DNA of 14,017 nt from Actinomycetales bacterium (GCA_016649925.1 JAENWO010000026.1:1-14017); one strand, 5' to 3'. Shown: positions 1 to 7,315, counted from the first letter of the stretch. Notes: generated by a model not told the origin, from the letters alone. A program made the numbers and translations.

Positions 1-277
1 AGTGACCGATTCCCTCGCCCTCGATGGAGTCCTTCGGGCGTAGCCCAGCATCCGCGCCTCACTGCCCCGACCGGCATGCCGGTCGCATCAACCACTCGGT
101 CATGCCGCTCAGAACAGCGAGTCTGCTTCGGCACGGTGGGCACGCCGTCGGGCAAGTTCGAAGCTCGGCCCGTCGCCCGGATCCCGTCCACGCTCCTGAC
201 TTCCGTCCAACGGTTGCCCATCCGGACCTTGGCGGTCGCCCGGTCGCCCGTTTTGGCATAGGAGCGCGAGCGCGGAC
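1..277. other. Region without a convincing gene
   Basis: I see no recognisable protein, tRNA or rRNA here. Several frames stay open by virtue of high G+C, but their translations are Arg/Pro/Ser-rich with no domain, and third codon positions are not consistently G or C. The very start contains a short in-frame GTG-to-TAG stretch (2-43) that could be the tail of a gene beginning before the window, which cannot be tested here. The only clear structure is the palindrome at 68-85. Confidence 0.5.
68..85. repeat. 18-bp perfect palindrome
   Basis: CGACCGGCATGCCGGTCG is self-complementary over all 18 bases with no central spacer. It could be a protein-binding dyad or simply a G+C-rich coincidence. 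No gene start lies within 150 bp downstream on either strand, so no regulatory target is assigned. Confidence 0.5.
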
Positions 278-382
278 ATGCTTGAGCGGTACGCAGCGTT
301 CGCCTACGCGGCGACGTGGATGCTCGCTTCGGTGATCGCGTCCCGGGTCCTCCTGGAGGATCGTCCGGCTCTCCACCGCTGA
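278..382 (+). CDS. Possible small protein, 34 residues
   Basis: An ATG opens a 34-residue frame ending in TGA at 380-382. The peptide begins MLERYAAFAYAATWMLASVI: a short charged start, then a mostly apolar stretch (about residues 5-23) that could be one weak membrane helix, then a charged end. A GGAG at 261-264 lies 13 nt upstream, too far for a good ribosome binding site. No family is recognised. It may be a true small membrane peptide, a remnant of a larger gene, or chance. Confidence 0.2.
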   Translation: MLERYAAFAYAATWMLASVIASRVLLEDRPALHR

Positions 383-444
383 GCGCCGGCGGGGCGCGGC
401 TGCTGAGCTCGCTCCTCTGACCTCGTCGGGACCGCCTCCGACCC

Positions 445-473
445 TGGCCAGGACGATTCCACTGACGTAACCT
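445..473 (+). promoter_or_regulatory. Candidate promoter of the VOC gene
   Basis: TAACCT at 468-473 fits the actinobacterial -10 pattern TANNNT. TGGCCA at 445-450, 17 bp upstream, is a weak -35. The expected transcription start, near 480, falls at the left edge of the dyad at 481-500. This is a pattern match by eye only. Confidence 0.35.
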
Positions 474-481
474 GGACGATT
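451..481. repeat. Direct repeat GGACGATT flanking the -10
   Basis: GGACGATT occurs at 451-458 and again at 474-481, 23 bp apart start to start, one copy on each side of the candidate -10 box at 468-473. Spacing near two helical turns is compatible with paired regulator half-sites, but no family is assigned. Confidence 0.4.
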
Positions 482-500
482 GGCTGCACAGGTGCAGCCA
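481..500. promoter_or_regulatory. 20-bp dyad, operator- or hairpin-like
   Basis: TGGCTGCAC and GTGCAGCCA form 9-bp inverted arms around a 2-nt centre (AG). The dyad sits between the candidate -10 and the ribosome binding site at 510-515 of the VOC gene. As DNA it resembles an operator for a dimeric repressor. As RNA the 2-nt centre is too tight for a full hairpin, although opening one pair would allow it. A second, 10-bp palindrome (CGGGCGCCCG, 501-510) follows and touches the ribosome binding site. Confidence 0.5.
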
Positions 501-522
501 CGGGCGCCCGGAGGTGGCGAGC

Positions 523-915
523 ATGACCGGTCGTGTGGTGCATTTCGAGATCCCGTTCGACGACGGCGAACGCGCGCGGGGTTTCTACCGTGACGCCTTC
601 GGCTGGGACATCCAGGAGATGCCCGGCTTCGAGTACTTCTTCGTCAGCACCGGCCCGCTCACGGAGCAGGGGATGCCCGCCGAGCCTGGCTACGTCGGCG
701 GCGGCATGATGAAGCGCGAGTCTCCCATCGACCGGCCCGTGATCACGGTCGACGTGGACGACATCGACGCCGCGCTGGAGAAGGTCGCCTCGCTCGGCGG
801 GAGCACCGTGCTCGGCAAGCAGGAAGTCGGCGACATGGGCTTCACCGCCTACCTCAAGGACTCCGAGGGGAATCTGATCGGCCTGTGGCAGAGCGCCACC
901 CCGCCGACCGCGTGA
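523..915 (+). CDS. VOC family (glyoxalase/bleomycin-resistance fold) protein
   Basis: A 130-residue protein with the vicinal-oxygen-chelate architecture: an N-terminal beta-alpha-beta-beta-beta module beginning GRVVHFEIPF and a second module around VITVDVDDIDAALEKVASLGG that ends SEGNLIGLWQ. The usual metal ligands of active VOC enzymes include a His near the N-terminus (H7 here) and a Glu in the last strand. That Glu position appears to be Gln (Q123), so a metal-dependent reaction is doubtful and a binding role is possible. The ATG at 523 is chosen over the GTG at 514 because GGAGGT at 510-515 lies 7 nt before it; with the GTG start the ribosome binding site would overlap the start codon. 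Substrate unknown. Upstream DNA carries operator-like repeats. The next gene is convergent. Confidence 0.85.
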   Translation: MTGRVVHFEIPFDDGERARGFYRDAFGWDIQEMPGFEYFFVSTGPLTEQGMPAEPGYVGGGMMKRESPIDRPVITVDVDDIDAALEKVASLGGSTVLGKQEVGDMGFTAYLKDSEGNLIGLWQSATPPTA

Positions 916-947
916 CCCGCCCACCGCGGCACGCGAGACTCGCTCCA

Positions 948-964
948 CCGGTGATCGGGACCGG
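948..964. terminator. Weak hairpin between convergent genes
   Basis: CCGGT (948-952) and ACCGG (960-964) form a 5-bp stem with a 7-nt loop in the 66-bp gap between the convergent VOC and GNAT stops. There is no T-tract. It is offered only as the best candidate for a shared terminator. Confidence 0.2.
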
Positions 965-981
965 CGCCCTGTCCCCGTCCA

Positions 982-1710
982 CTACCGGGCGCCGGCCTCC
1001 GGTCCCCTCGCCACGGCGACCTGGGCGTAATCCTCGACGGCGAGGAGACGGACGCCTCCGCCCACTCGTGCCGACTCCCGCAGGGCAACGGCGGCGGCGT
1101 CATCCTTCGCCACCGTGCTCTCGCCACCGAGGATCGAGTCAACGGCCGGCCCGATCCCGCCGGCCTCGGTCAGACGTGCGCCGTCGGCACTGAGTCCCGC
1201 GGGGTGGAACCACAACGCGAGCAGCAGCATCCCGTATACGCGCTCCCCGCCGTCGGCGATCGCCGGCTGGAAGTAGGGCAGGTCCAGAACGCGCGCCCCG
1301 TGCCGGCCGTAGAACCGGAGTCTGGCCGTCAGATCCCCGTGCTCGCCGTCACCGGGATGGCGGTCGGGACGCTCCACCTCCGCCAGGACCATGCTCGGCC
1401 GGCCGGGCTCGCGGACGGAGCTGAGCACGTTCCGGTAGAGGTCGGACCCGACGCCCCGGCCCCTCTGGTCCGCCCGCGTGGCGAAGTAGCTGAGCAGCAC
1501 GGCCGACGACGGCGACAACGGCTCGGTCACCGCGACCGCAAGGCGTCCCTCCTCGGACTCGACCGCGTAGATCGTGACCTTCCCGTCGAGCATCCGGGAG
1601 GTCAGGGACCCCAGCGACTCCAGCTCCGAGGGCGGAAAGCTGGGTTCAAGGATCGACTCGTAGAGCGTCCGCAGCTGGTCCGGGTCGCGCACCGTCTCCA
1701 CCTGGCTCAT
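982..1710 (-). CDS. GNAT family N-acetyltransferase
   Basis: A 242-residue protein with a Gcn5-related acetyltransferase core. The strand-loop-helix reading LLSYFATRADQRGRGVGSDL (residues 72-91) holds the acetyl-CoA pyrophosphate-binding motif Q/R-x-x-G-x-G/A as QRGRGVG at 82-88. A later RLRFYGRHGARVLDLPYF matches the motif-B region (Phe-Tyr-x-x-x-Gly). About 75 residues follow this core, longer than a minimal GNAT, with no recognised domain. The ATG at 1710 is preferred to an in-frame start at 1815 because GGGAGG lies 6 nt upstream of it and the earlier codons give a low-complexity Arg/Ser-rich leader inside the upstream gene. The acceptor substrate cannot be told. It overlaps the 3' end of the preceding membrane-protein gene by 65 nt, suggesting one transcript. 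Confidence 0.85.
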   Translation of the reverse strand: MSQVETVRDPDQLRTLYESILEPSFPPSELESLGSLTSRMLDGKVTIYAVESEEGRLAVAVTEPLSPSSAVLLSYFATRADQRGRGVGSDLYRNVLSSVREPGRPSMVLAEVERPDRHPGDGEHGDLTARLRFYGRHGARVLDLPYFQPAIADGGERVYGMLLLALWFHPAGLSADGARLTEAGGIGPAVDSILGGESTVAKDDAAAVALRESARVGGGVRLLAVEDYAQVAVARGPEAGAR

Positions 1711-3301
1711 CGGTGCCTCCCTTCTTCGCGCGTCTCCTCGAGCGCGCTCGGCGCTCACCGCTGCGTGTCCACCGGTAGCTGACGTAGCCGACCACGAACG
1801 CGATCGCGAGGACAACGACCACCAGCAGGGTCGAGCCCCACCCGGTGACCCCGTACCCCGCTTGCACGATCGCGAAGACGCCCGAGATCCCGATCCCGGC
1901 CACCACGGCCAGCAGCGTGTCGATCATCACCCGGTTCCGGGCCTCCAACCGCTCCCGGCGGCGCCGGGCCCACGCCTCCATCAGGTCGGAGAGCCGGTCC
2001 CCGAGGGCCTCCCCCGCCACGTCGGTGAACTCTCCTCGCTGCGCCCAGACCGGGTTCAGGGCGAGCAGCTGGTTGATGGTCTGCCGGATCACCGGCGACG
2101 TGACCAATGCCGGGGAGCCGATGAAGAGCAGGCTCACCCGGGCCGATGTAACGAATCGCCGGAGCCTGATCTGGAGGCCCTCCAGCTCGTCCAGGACGCG
2201 GTCCAAGTGATCCGTCCGTGGCACGTGGCCGCTCGTCACGCCCTCCGCGAACGTGTCCAGGTACGGCGTCAGCTGCCCGTAGAAGTGGCCTAGCTCGTCC
2301 TGCCACGCAGCGAACATGCCCTCCAAGCTGACGACGAACTCGGCGGCCTGTCGCACCGTACCCACCATGAAGTCCGGCGAGCTGAACGAGGCCAGGAGCG
2401 TGTGGTTCTCGCTCACCAGGATGTACTCGTCGGTCAGCCCCGCGCACTCCACGACGTCCCCGACAGGTGCGGCGTACCGTGTCCAGAACGCGATGGAGCC
2501 GACGCCGCACGGGATCGGGTGACAGACCGGCTGGCTGCCGAACAGCTCGGGGATCCGGCGGGCGTCCCTGAGCACCCGGGCGTCCTGTGCGCGACCACCG
2601 GGCAGGACCGAGGCCGCCTGGATGCTGGTGACCACGTGGTACATGCCCGGACGAAAGCTCAGCTCCACCTCGATCGCCGCGTCCGAGCGGAGCTCGGCCA
2701 CCAGGTCGACGAGCACCTCGTTGACGAAGTCGGTGAGCCGGACCCATCCCCTCGCCGGACGCGTGGCGTCCGCGAACTCGATCGTCCGGCCGAGCTCGTG
2801 CAGGTCGCCGTACTCGGGCGCCGCAAGCCAGATCAGCGACGCGAGCGTGTGCGGGAGAACGCCCTCGAGCGGGATCTCCACGCGCAGGTGGTGGTCGCCG
2901 AGCTCGGAGACGACCACGGTCACCTTCATCGTCACCGAGGCGGCGCCGTCGGACAGGACGATGTCGGGCAGGTCGAGCTGGGTGCCCTCGTAGCGGCGTC
3001 TCAGCGGGTCGTCACCTCGCCAGATGTCGTCCACGAGGAGGAGCTTCGTGGGGGCGTTGCCGAGCGGCTCCCCCGCGAGGTTCCAGCGGTGCCCGTGCTC
3101 CTTGACCAACGCGACGATGACGTCGTGGTGGTCGTGGCGCAGCCCGAAGGGGTAGATGGCGACGGCCGTGCCCTCGTCGATCCGGAGCCAGTCCCGGTCC
3201 CGTGCGCACCTCCCGGGGGTCGACCCGTCGAACCGAGGGCCGCTGGGGCGATCGCGGTGCCGCCGGGTGTCGAACTCCGGCCGAGGCGGTGGGCGAACCA
3301 C
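1646..3301 (-). CDS. Unrecognised protein with large soluble domain and two C-terminal membrane helices
   Basis: A 551-residue protein of unknown function. Roughly the first 40 residues are Arg/Pro-rich. A long soluble region follows, then an amphipathic, charged helical stretch with clusters such as EAWARRRRERLEARNR. It ends with two hydrophobic segments (about 462-481 and 491-511) joined by the short loop GYGVTGWGS, and a basic 40-residue tail. A big cytosolic part, long helices and a C-terminal hairpin recall CorA-type transporters, but the Gly-Met-Asn signature is absent, so this is only a resemblance in architecture. The GTG at 3301 is chosen because GGAGG lies 5 nt before it; the first in-frame ATG, at 2929, would delete 124 residues of apparently real protein. 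The frame stays open further upstream into antisense of valS, which is ignored. The gene is divergent from valS and overlaps the GNAT gene downstream. Confidence 0.7.
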   Translation of the reverse strand: MVRPPPRPEFDTRRHRDRPSGPRFDGSTPGRCARDRDWLRIDEGTAVAIYPFGLRHDHHDVIVALVKEHGHRWNLAGEPLGNAPTKLLLVDDIWRGDDPLRRRYEGTQLDLPDIVLSDGAASVTMKVTVVVSELGDHHLRVEIPLEGVLPHTLASLIWLAAPEYGDLHELGRTIEFADATRPARGWVRLTDFVNEVLVDLVAELRSDAAIEVELSFRPGMYHVVTSIQAASVLPGGRAQDARVLRDARRIPELFGSQPVCHPIPCGVGSIAFWTRYAAPVGDVVECAGLTDEYILVSENHTLLASFSSPDFMVGTVRQAAEFVVSLEGMFAAWQDELGHFYGQLTPYLDTFAEGVTSGHVPRTDHLDRVLDELEGLQIRLRRFVTSARVSLLFIGSPALVTSPVIRQTINQLLALNPVWAQRGEFTDVAGEALGDRLSDLMEAWARRRRERLEARNRVMIDTLLAVVAGIGISGVFAIVQAGYGVTGWGSTLLVVVVLAIAFVVGYVSYRWTRSGERRARSRRRAKKGGTDEPGGDGARPGPAADALRVDP

Positions 3302-3415
3302 CAGCTCCTCCGGTGGGTGAAGGCCACCTCCCCCCGATCCGTTCCGGCGTCCGATCCACGGCCGCGGAGCTGGGCGGTTCGGCGCAGCGTTGGCGATCTG
3401 GGATGATTGAGAACC

Positions 3416-6094
3416 ATGACGTCCTCCGCCCTTCCGCCCCGTCCCGCGCCCGCTCCGACCGAGGCCGTCCGCCCGGTCGCGCGGGTACCGGACAAGCCCT
3501 CGCTGGAGGGTCTGGAGGAGCGGTGGGGCAGCATCTGGGATGAGCAGCGGACGTACGCGTTCGACCGCTCGGCCACGCGCGAGCAGGTCTTCTCGATCGA
3601 CACCCCGCCGCCCACGGTGTCGGGGTCCCTGCACGTGGGTCACGTGTTCTCCTATACCCACACGGACGTGATCGCCCGGTTCCAGCGGATGCGCGGGCGC
3701 ACCGTGTTCTACCCGATGGGCTGGGACGACAACGGCCTGCCCACCGAGCGTCGCGTGCAGAACTACTACGGCGTGCGCTGCGACCCCTCGCTGCCCTATC
3801 TGGAGGACTTCACCCCCCCGCACGACGGCGGTGACGGCAAGTCCGTCCGGGCCGCCGACCAGCAGCCCGTCTCGCGCCGCAACTTCGTCGAGCTGTGCGA
3901 GCGCCTCACCGCCGAGGACGAGCAGCAGTTCGAGCACCTCTGGCACTACCTGGGCCTGAGCGTGGACTGGAGCCAGCACTACCAGACCATCGGCACCCGG
4001 GCCCAGCGGGTGGCCCAGACCGCGTTCTGCCGCAACCTCGCCCGCGGCGAGGCCTACCAGGCCGAGGCCCCCGGACTGTGGGACGTGACGTTCCAGACCG
4101 CGGTCGCCCAGGCCGAGCTCGAGGCCCGTGACTACCCCGGCCACTTCCACAAGGTGGCCTTCCACGCCCCCGACGGCGAAGCCGTGGTCATCGAGACCAC
4201 CCGCCCCGAGCTGCTCCCGGCCTGTGTGGCGTTGATCGCGCACCCCGACGACGCGCGCTACCAGCACCTGTTCGGCACCACCGTGCACTCGCCCCTCTTC
4301 GACGTCGAGCTGCCCGTGCTCGCCCACCCCGACGCGGAGCCCGACAAGGGCGCCGGCGTCGCGATGTGCTGCACGTTCGGCGACCTCACCGACGTCACCT
4401 GGTGGCGCGAGCTCCAGCTACCGACCCGGTCGGTGGTCGCCCGCGACGGCCGCCTGCTGCGCGAGACCCCTGACTGGCTCACCGCCGAGGTGGGCCGCGC
4501 GCTGTACGCCGAGCTCGCCGGGAAGACGACGTTCTCCGCCCGCACCGCCGTCGTCGACGCACTGCGCGAGAGCGGTGACCTGCTCGGCGAACCCGTCGCC
4601 ACCCAGCGCAAGGCGAACTTCTTCGAGAAGGGCGACAAGCCCCTCGAGATCGTCACCTCGCGCCAGTGGTACCTCCGCAACGGTGGCCGCGAGATGCCGG
4701 GGCGCGACCTGCGCGCCGAGCTGCTCGCCCGCGGCGACGAGCTCGACTTCCACCCGGACTTCATGCGGGTGCGCTACAAGAACTGGGTGGGCGGGCTGAA
4801 CGGGGACTGGCTCATCTCCCGCCAGCGCTTCTTCGGCGTGCCGTTCCCCCTCTGGTACCCGATCGACGCCGACGGCGAGGTGGACCACGACCACCCGATC
4901 GTGCCGGACGAGGCCATCCTGCCGATCGACCCCTCCTGGCACGTGCCTGCGGGCTACACCGAGGCCCAGCGCGGTGTGCCCGGCGGCTTCGTCGGCGACC
5001 CCGACATCATGGACACGTGGGCGACGTCGTCCCTCACCCCGCAGATCGCCGGCGGGTGGCTCGAGGACGAGGACCTGTTCGCGCGCGTCTTCCCGATGGA
5101 CCTGCGTCCGCAGGGGCAGGACATCATCCGCACGTGGCTCTTCTCCACGGTGGTCCGCTCCCACCTCGAGCACGCCCGGCTCCCGTGGGCGCACGCGGCG
5201 ATCTCCGGGTGGATCCTCGACCCCGACCGCAAGAAGATGTCGAAGTCCAAGGGCAACGTCGTCACGCCGCTCGGGCTGCTCGAGGAGCACGGTTCGGATG
5301 CGGTCCGCTACTGGGCCGCCTCGGCCCGCCTCGGCACCGATGCCGCGTTCGAGGTCGGGCAGATGAAGATCGGCCGGCGCCTGGCGATCAAGGTCCTCAA
5401 CGCGAGCAAGTTCGCCCTCTCCTTCGCCGGCGACTCCCCCGTGGTGCTGGACGCTGCCGCGGTCACCGAGCCGATCGACCGCGCGATGCTCGCCGCGCTG
5501 GCCGCGGTGGTCGACACCACCACCACCGCACTGGAGTCCTACGACCACACGCGCGCGCTCGAGACCAGCGAGACGTTCTTCTGGACGTTCTGCGACGACT
5601 ACCTCGAGCTCGTCAAGGACCGGGCGTACGGCACCGACTCCTCGCTCGACCCGGCCGCCGTGGCCTCGGCCCGCGCTGCGCTGTGGCTCGCCCTGGACGT
5701 CCTGCTGCGGCTGTTCGCACCGGTGCTGCCGTTCGCCACCGAGGAGATCTGGTCCTGGTGGCGTGAGGGCTCGGTGCACCACGCCCAGTGGCCCACCTCG
5801 GACCTGCTGCGGGAGTCCGCCGGAGACGGCGATCCCGCGCTGATCCTCCTCGCGGGCACCGCGCTCGCAGCGCTGCGCAAGGTCAAGAGTGAGGCGAAGG
5901 TCTCCCAGCGGACGAAGTTCGCCTCCGCCGAGCTGGTGCTGGCCCCCGGGGACCACGCCCACGTGGCCGCCGTCCTGGCCGACCTGCGGGCGGCGGGTGG
6001 CGTCGCCGGTGAGCTCACGCTGAGCGCGGCCGAGGACGGCGCCGACGGTGTGCGGGTCGTCGGCGAGCTCCTGCCGGCCGAGCCGAAGGCGTAG
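3416..6094 (+). CDS. valS: Valyl-tRNA synthetase
   Basis: Class I aminoacyl-tRNA synthetase of 892 residues that charges tRNA-Val with valine in the cytosol. The HIGH signature is H73-V-G-H76 in SGSLHVGHVFSYTHTD, and the KMSKS signature is K607-M-S-K-S611. Between them are the inserted editing domain (about 200-400) and the conserved DIMDTWATSSLTPQ block before the catalytic fold resumes. An anticodon-binding helical domain follows. The protein ends soon after this domain, without the long heptad-repeat coiled-coil arm of typical bacterial ValRS, and the HIGH region reads like the archaeal-type/PRK13208 group. The ATG at 3416 is chosen over a TTG at 3407. No good ribosome binding site precedes it, and GATGAT at 3402-3407 is spaced as a -10 for a leaderless transcript. 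No T-box leader fits in the 114-bp gap. Monocistronic; the hairpin at 6123-6145 follows. Confidence 0.97.
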   Translation: MTSSALPPRPAPAPTEAVRPVARVPDKPSLEGLEERWGSIWDEQRTYAFDRSATREQVFSIDTPPPTVSGSLHVGHVFSYTHTDVIARFQRMRGRTVFYPMGWDDNGLPTERRVQNYYGVRCDPSLPYLEDFTPPHDGGDGKSVRAADQQPVSRRNFVELCERLTAEDEQQFEHLWHYLGLSVDWSQHYQTIGTRAQRVAQTAFCRNLARGEAYQAEAPGLWDVTFQTAVAQAELEARDYPGHFHKVAFHAPDGEAVVIETTRPELLPACVALIAHPDDARYQHLFGTTVHSPLFDVELPVLAHPDAEPDKGAGVAMCCTFGDLTDVTWWRELQLPTRSVVARDGRLLRETPDWLTAEVGRALYAELAGKTTFSARTAVVDALRESGDLLGEPVATQRKANFFEKGDKPLEIVTSRQWYLRNGGREMPGRDLRAELLARGDELDFHPDFMRVRYKNWVGGLNGDWLISRQRFFGVPFPLWYPIDADGEVDHDHPIVPDEAILPIDPSWHVPAGYTEAQRGVPGGFVGDPDIMDTWATSSLTPQIAGGWLEDEDLFARVFPMDLRPQGQDIIRTWLFSTVVRSHLEHARLPWAHAAISGWILDPDRKKMSKSKGNVVTPLGLLEEHGSDAVRYWAASARLGTDAAFEVGQMKIGRRLAIKVLNASKFALSFAGDSPVVLDAAAVTEPIDRAMLAALAAVVDTTTTALESYDHTRALETSETFFWTFCDDYLELVKDRAYGTDSSLDPAAVASARAALWLALDVLLRLFAPVLPFATEEIWSWWREGSVHHAQWPTSDLLRESAGDGDPALILLAGTALAALRKVKSEAKVSQRTKFASAELVLAPGDHAHVAAVLADLRAAGGVAGELTLSAAEDGADGVRVVGELLPAEPKA

Positions 6095-6122
6095 CCGAGG
6101 ACGCCTGTCTGGACCGGGGGTC

Positions 6123-6145
6123 CGCCGTCGTGCGTGGCGACGGCG
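6123..6145. terminator. Hairpin between convergent valS and chelatase genes
   Basis: CGCCGTCG (6123-6130) pairs with CGACGGCG (6138-6145), an 8-bp stem with a 7-nt loop. It lies 28 nt after the valS stop and 25 nt from the stop of the opposing gene at 6171. A smaller GGACC/GGTCC hairpin (6111-6123) abuts it. There is no T-run, as is common in high-G+C genomes. It could terminate both transcripts. Confidence 0.55.
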
Positions 6146-6170
6146 TGGTGGCTCGGCCGCTCCGACTGCC

Positions 6171-6911
6171 TCAGCCCTCGAAGCGGTCCAGCACCAGCTC
6201 GGCCAGCTCGGGCGGGGCCGGCTCGTCGGCCAGCAGCAACGGCGCACTGACGACATCGGCCCCAGAGGCGGCGGCGAGGTCGGCGAAGTACCCCGGCGCC
6301 AGCAGGTAGGTCGCGACGGCCACTCGGCGACCGGGAGCCGTCCGCCGCGCCGTCTCGACCGCGTCGCCGAGCACGGGTTCGACGGCGGAGATGTACCCGA
6401 CGGTGACGTCCCGGCCGAGCAGCTCGGCGAGCATCCGCCCCATCGCCTCGCAGTGCTCCACGGCGCGCCTGTCGGACGAACCGGCTGCGGCCAGGACCAC
6501 GGCGTCCGAGGGCTGCACGCCGGCCTCGTCCAGGCGTCTGACCAGCTGCCCGGCAAGACGGAGGTCCGGACCGAGGGCGGGCCGGACCGCGGCGTCGTGC
6601 GCGTCCGCGGCGGCCTCGGCCAGGTCGACGTGCACGTGGTAGCCGGCGGAGAGAAGAAGCGGCACGACGTTGACGGCACGGCTCCCGATCGATGCCAGCG
6701 TGCTGGGGACGTCGGGCTCCTGGACGTCCACGAAGGACGAGCGCACGTCCAGGTCGGGCCTGGGTGCTGCGACCGCCAGCACCAGTCCTGCGACGGCCAG
6801 TTGCCCGGCCGAGGAGGACGTGCCGTGCGAACAGGCGAGGAGCACGGGTCTCGTCCGCGTCCCGGCGTTGCGCGACGGTGTGGGAGCAAACCCGGTGAGG
6901 AGCGCCGTCAC
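6171..6911 (-). CDS. Sirohydrochlorin chelatase-like (CbiX/SirB family) protein
   Basis: A 246-residue protein of the CbiX/SirB chelatase family, which inserts Fe or Co into sirohydrochlorin. Iron insertion gives siroheme, the cofactor of nitrite and sulfite reductases. The first half carries LLACSHGTSSSAGQ, with H29 as the usual metal-binding His; FVDVQEPDV with E65; and LLLSAGYHVHVDL, with H92 at the second His position. The second half repeats the fold (LAAAGSSDRRA, ATYLLAPGYFADL), as in two-module chelatases. The start is GTG at 6911; it overlaps the nirD TGA stop as GTGA, so translation is probably coupled. The neighbour NirD supports a role in siroheme supply for nitrite reductase. Whether iron or cobalt is inserted cannot be read from sequence. 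An unrelated regulatory or storage role is less likely. Confidence 0.8.
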   Translation of the reverse strand: MTALLTGFAPTPSRNAGTRTRPVLLACSHGTSSSAGQLAVAGLVLAVAAPRPDLDVRSSFVDVQEPDVPSTLASIGSRAVNVVPLLLSAGYHVHVDLAEAAADAHDAAVRPALGPDLRLAGQLVRRLDEAGVQPSDAVVLAAAGSSDRRAVEHCEAMGRMLAELLGRDVTVGYISAVEPVLGDAVETARRTAPGRRVAVATYLLAPGYFADLAAASGADVVSAPLLLADEPAPPELAELVLDRFEG

Positions 6912-7291
6912 GCGGCTACCCCCACCTCGACGAAGCCGTCGACCACCTGGATGGGGAACGTCTGGAGGTGCAGCGTGGCGCTGGTGTAACACTCGCCCGT
7001 CACGAGGTCGTACACCTGCTTGTGCAGCGGGGAGGCCACCGTGGCGCGCTCCCCGCAGGAGTCGACGGTCTTGGACCCGGTGATGCCTCGTGCCATGACG
7101 TGCGAGCCGGTGGCCGGGTCCCGGTGGCTGACCGCGTAGACCTCGGCGGCGGACAGCCGAAACAGCGCCACCTGGGTACCGGCGACGAGCGCCGCCTCGC
7201 CCCAAGCGTCCTCCAGGTCGTCGAGCCGGCACACCCGGTGCCACCGGAGGCAACCGGCGGCGTTCGTGGCCTCGATCAACATTTCGGTCAT
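6908..7291 (-). CDS. nirD: Nitrite reductase small subunit NirD
   Basis: A 127-residue Rieske-fold protein matching the small subunit of assimilatory NADH-nitrite reductase, which partners the large siroheme/Fe-S/FAD subunit NirB in reducing nitrite to ammonium. The typical run is present: VALFRLSAAEVYAVSHRDP, then HVMARGITGSK, then VASPLHKQVYDLVTGECY. The Cys-x-His and Cys-x-x-His ligands of true Rieske proteins are absent, as is usual for short NirD. The ATG at 7291 is chosen because AGGAG (7298-7302) lies 6 nt upstream. The frame is open further upstream to a GTG at 7381, and those extra 30 codons look like the start of a nitrate reductase. nirB, normally the adjacent gene, is not in this window. 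The downstream chelatase gene overlaps the stop. Confidence 0.9.
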   Translation of the reverse strand: MTEMLIEATNAAGCLRWHRVCRLDDLEDAWGEAALVAGTQVALFRLSAAEVYAVSHRDPATGSHVMARGITGSKTVDSCGERATVASPLHKQVYDLVTGECYTSATLHLQTFPIQVVDGFVEVGVAA

Positions 7292-7315
7292 GACGAGCTC
7301 CTGTCGTGGTGGCGC

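Noticed and set aside
44..110. tRNA-Ser-like string on the minus strand (GACCGAGTGGTTGATGC)
   Set aside because: What follows is the 18-bp palindrome, not an anticodon arm, and no acceptor stem or TPsiC arm can be paired.
3301..3373. CCAGCTCC/GGAGCTGG inverted repeat spanning the divergent valS gap
   Set aside because: The arms are 8 bp and 57 nt apart, and one arm is just the ribosome binding site of the divergent gene; chance is likely.
3302..3415. T-box leader before valS
   Set aside because: The gap is only 114 bp and divergent, with no specifier stem or T-box core; the start looks leaderless.
3302..4327. Upstream extension of the 551-residue protein into a frame opposite valS
   Set aside because: That part is antisense to conserved ValRS codons and has the biased composition expected of a mirror frame.
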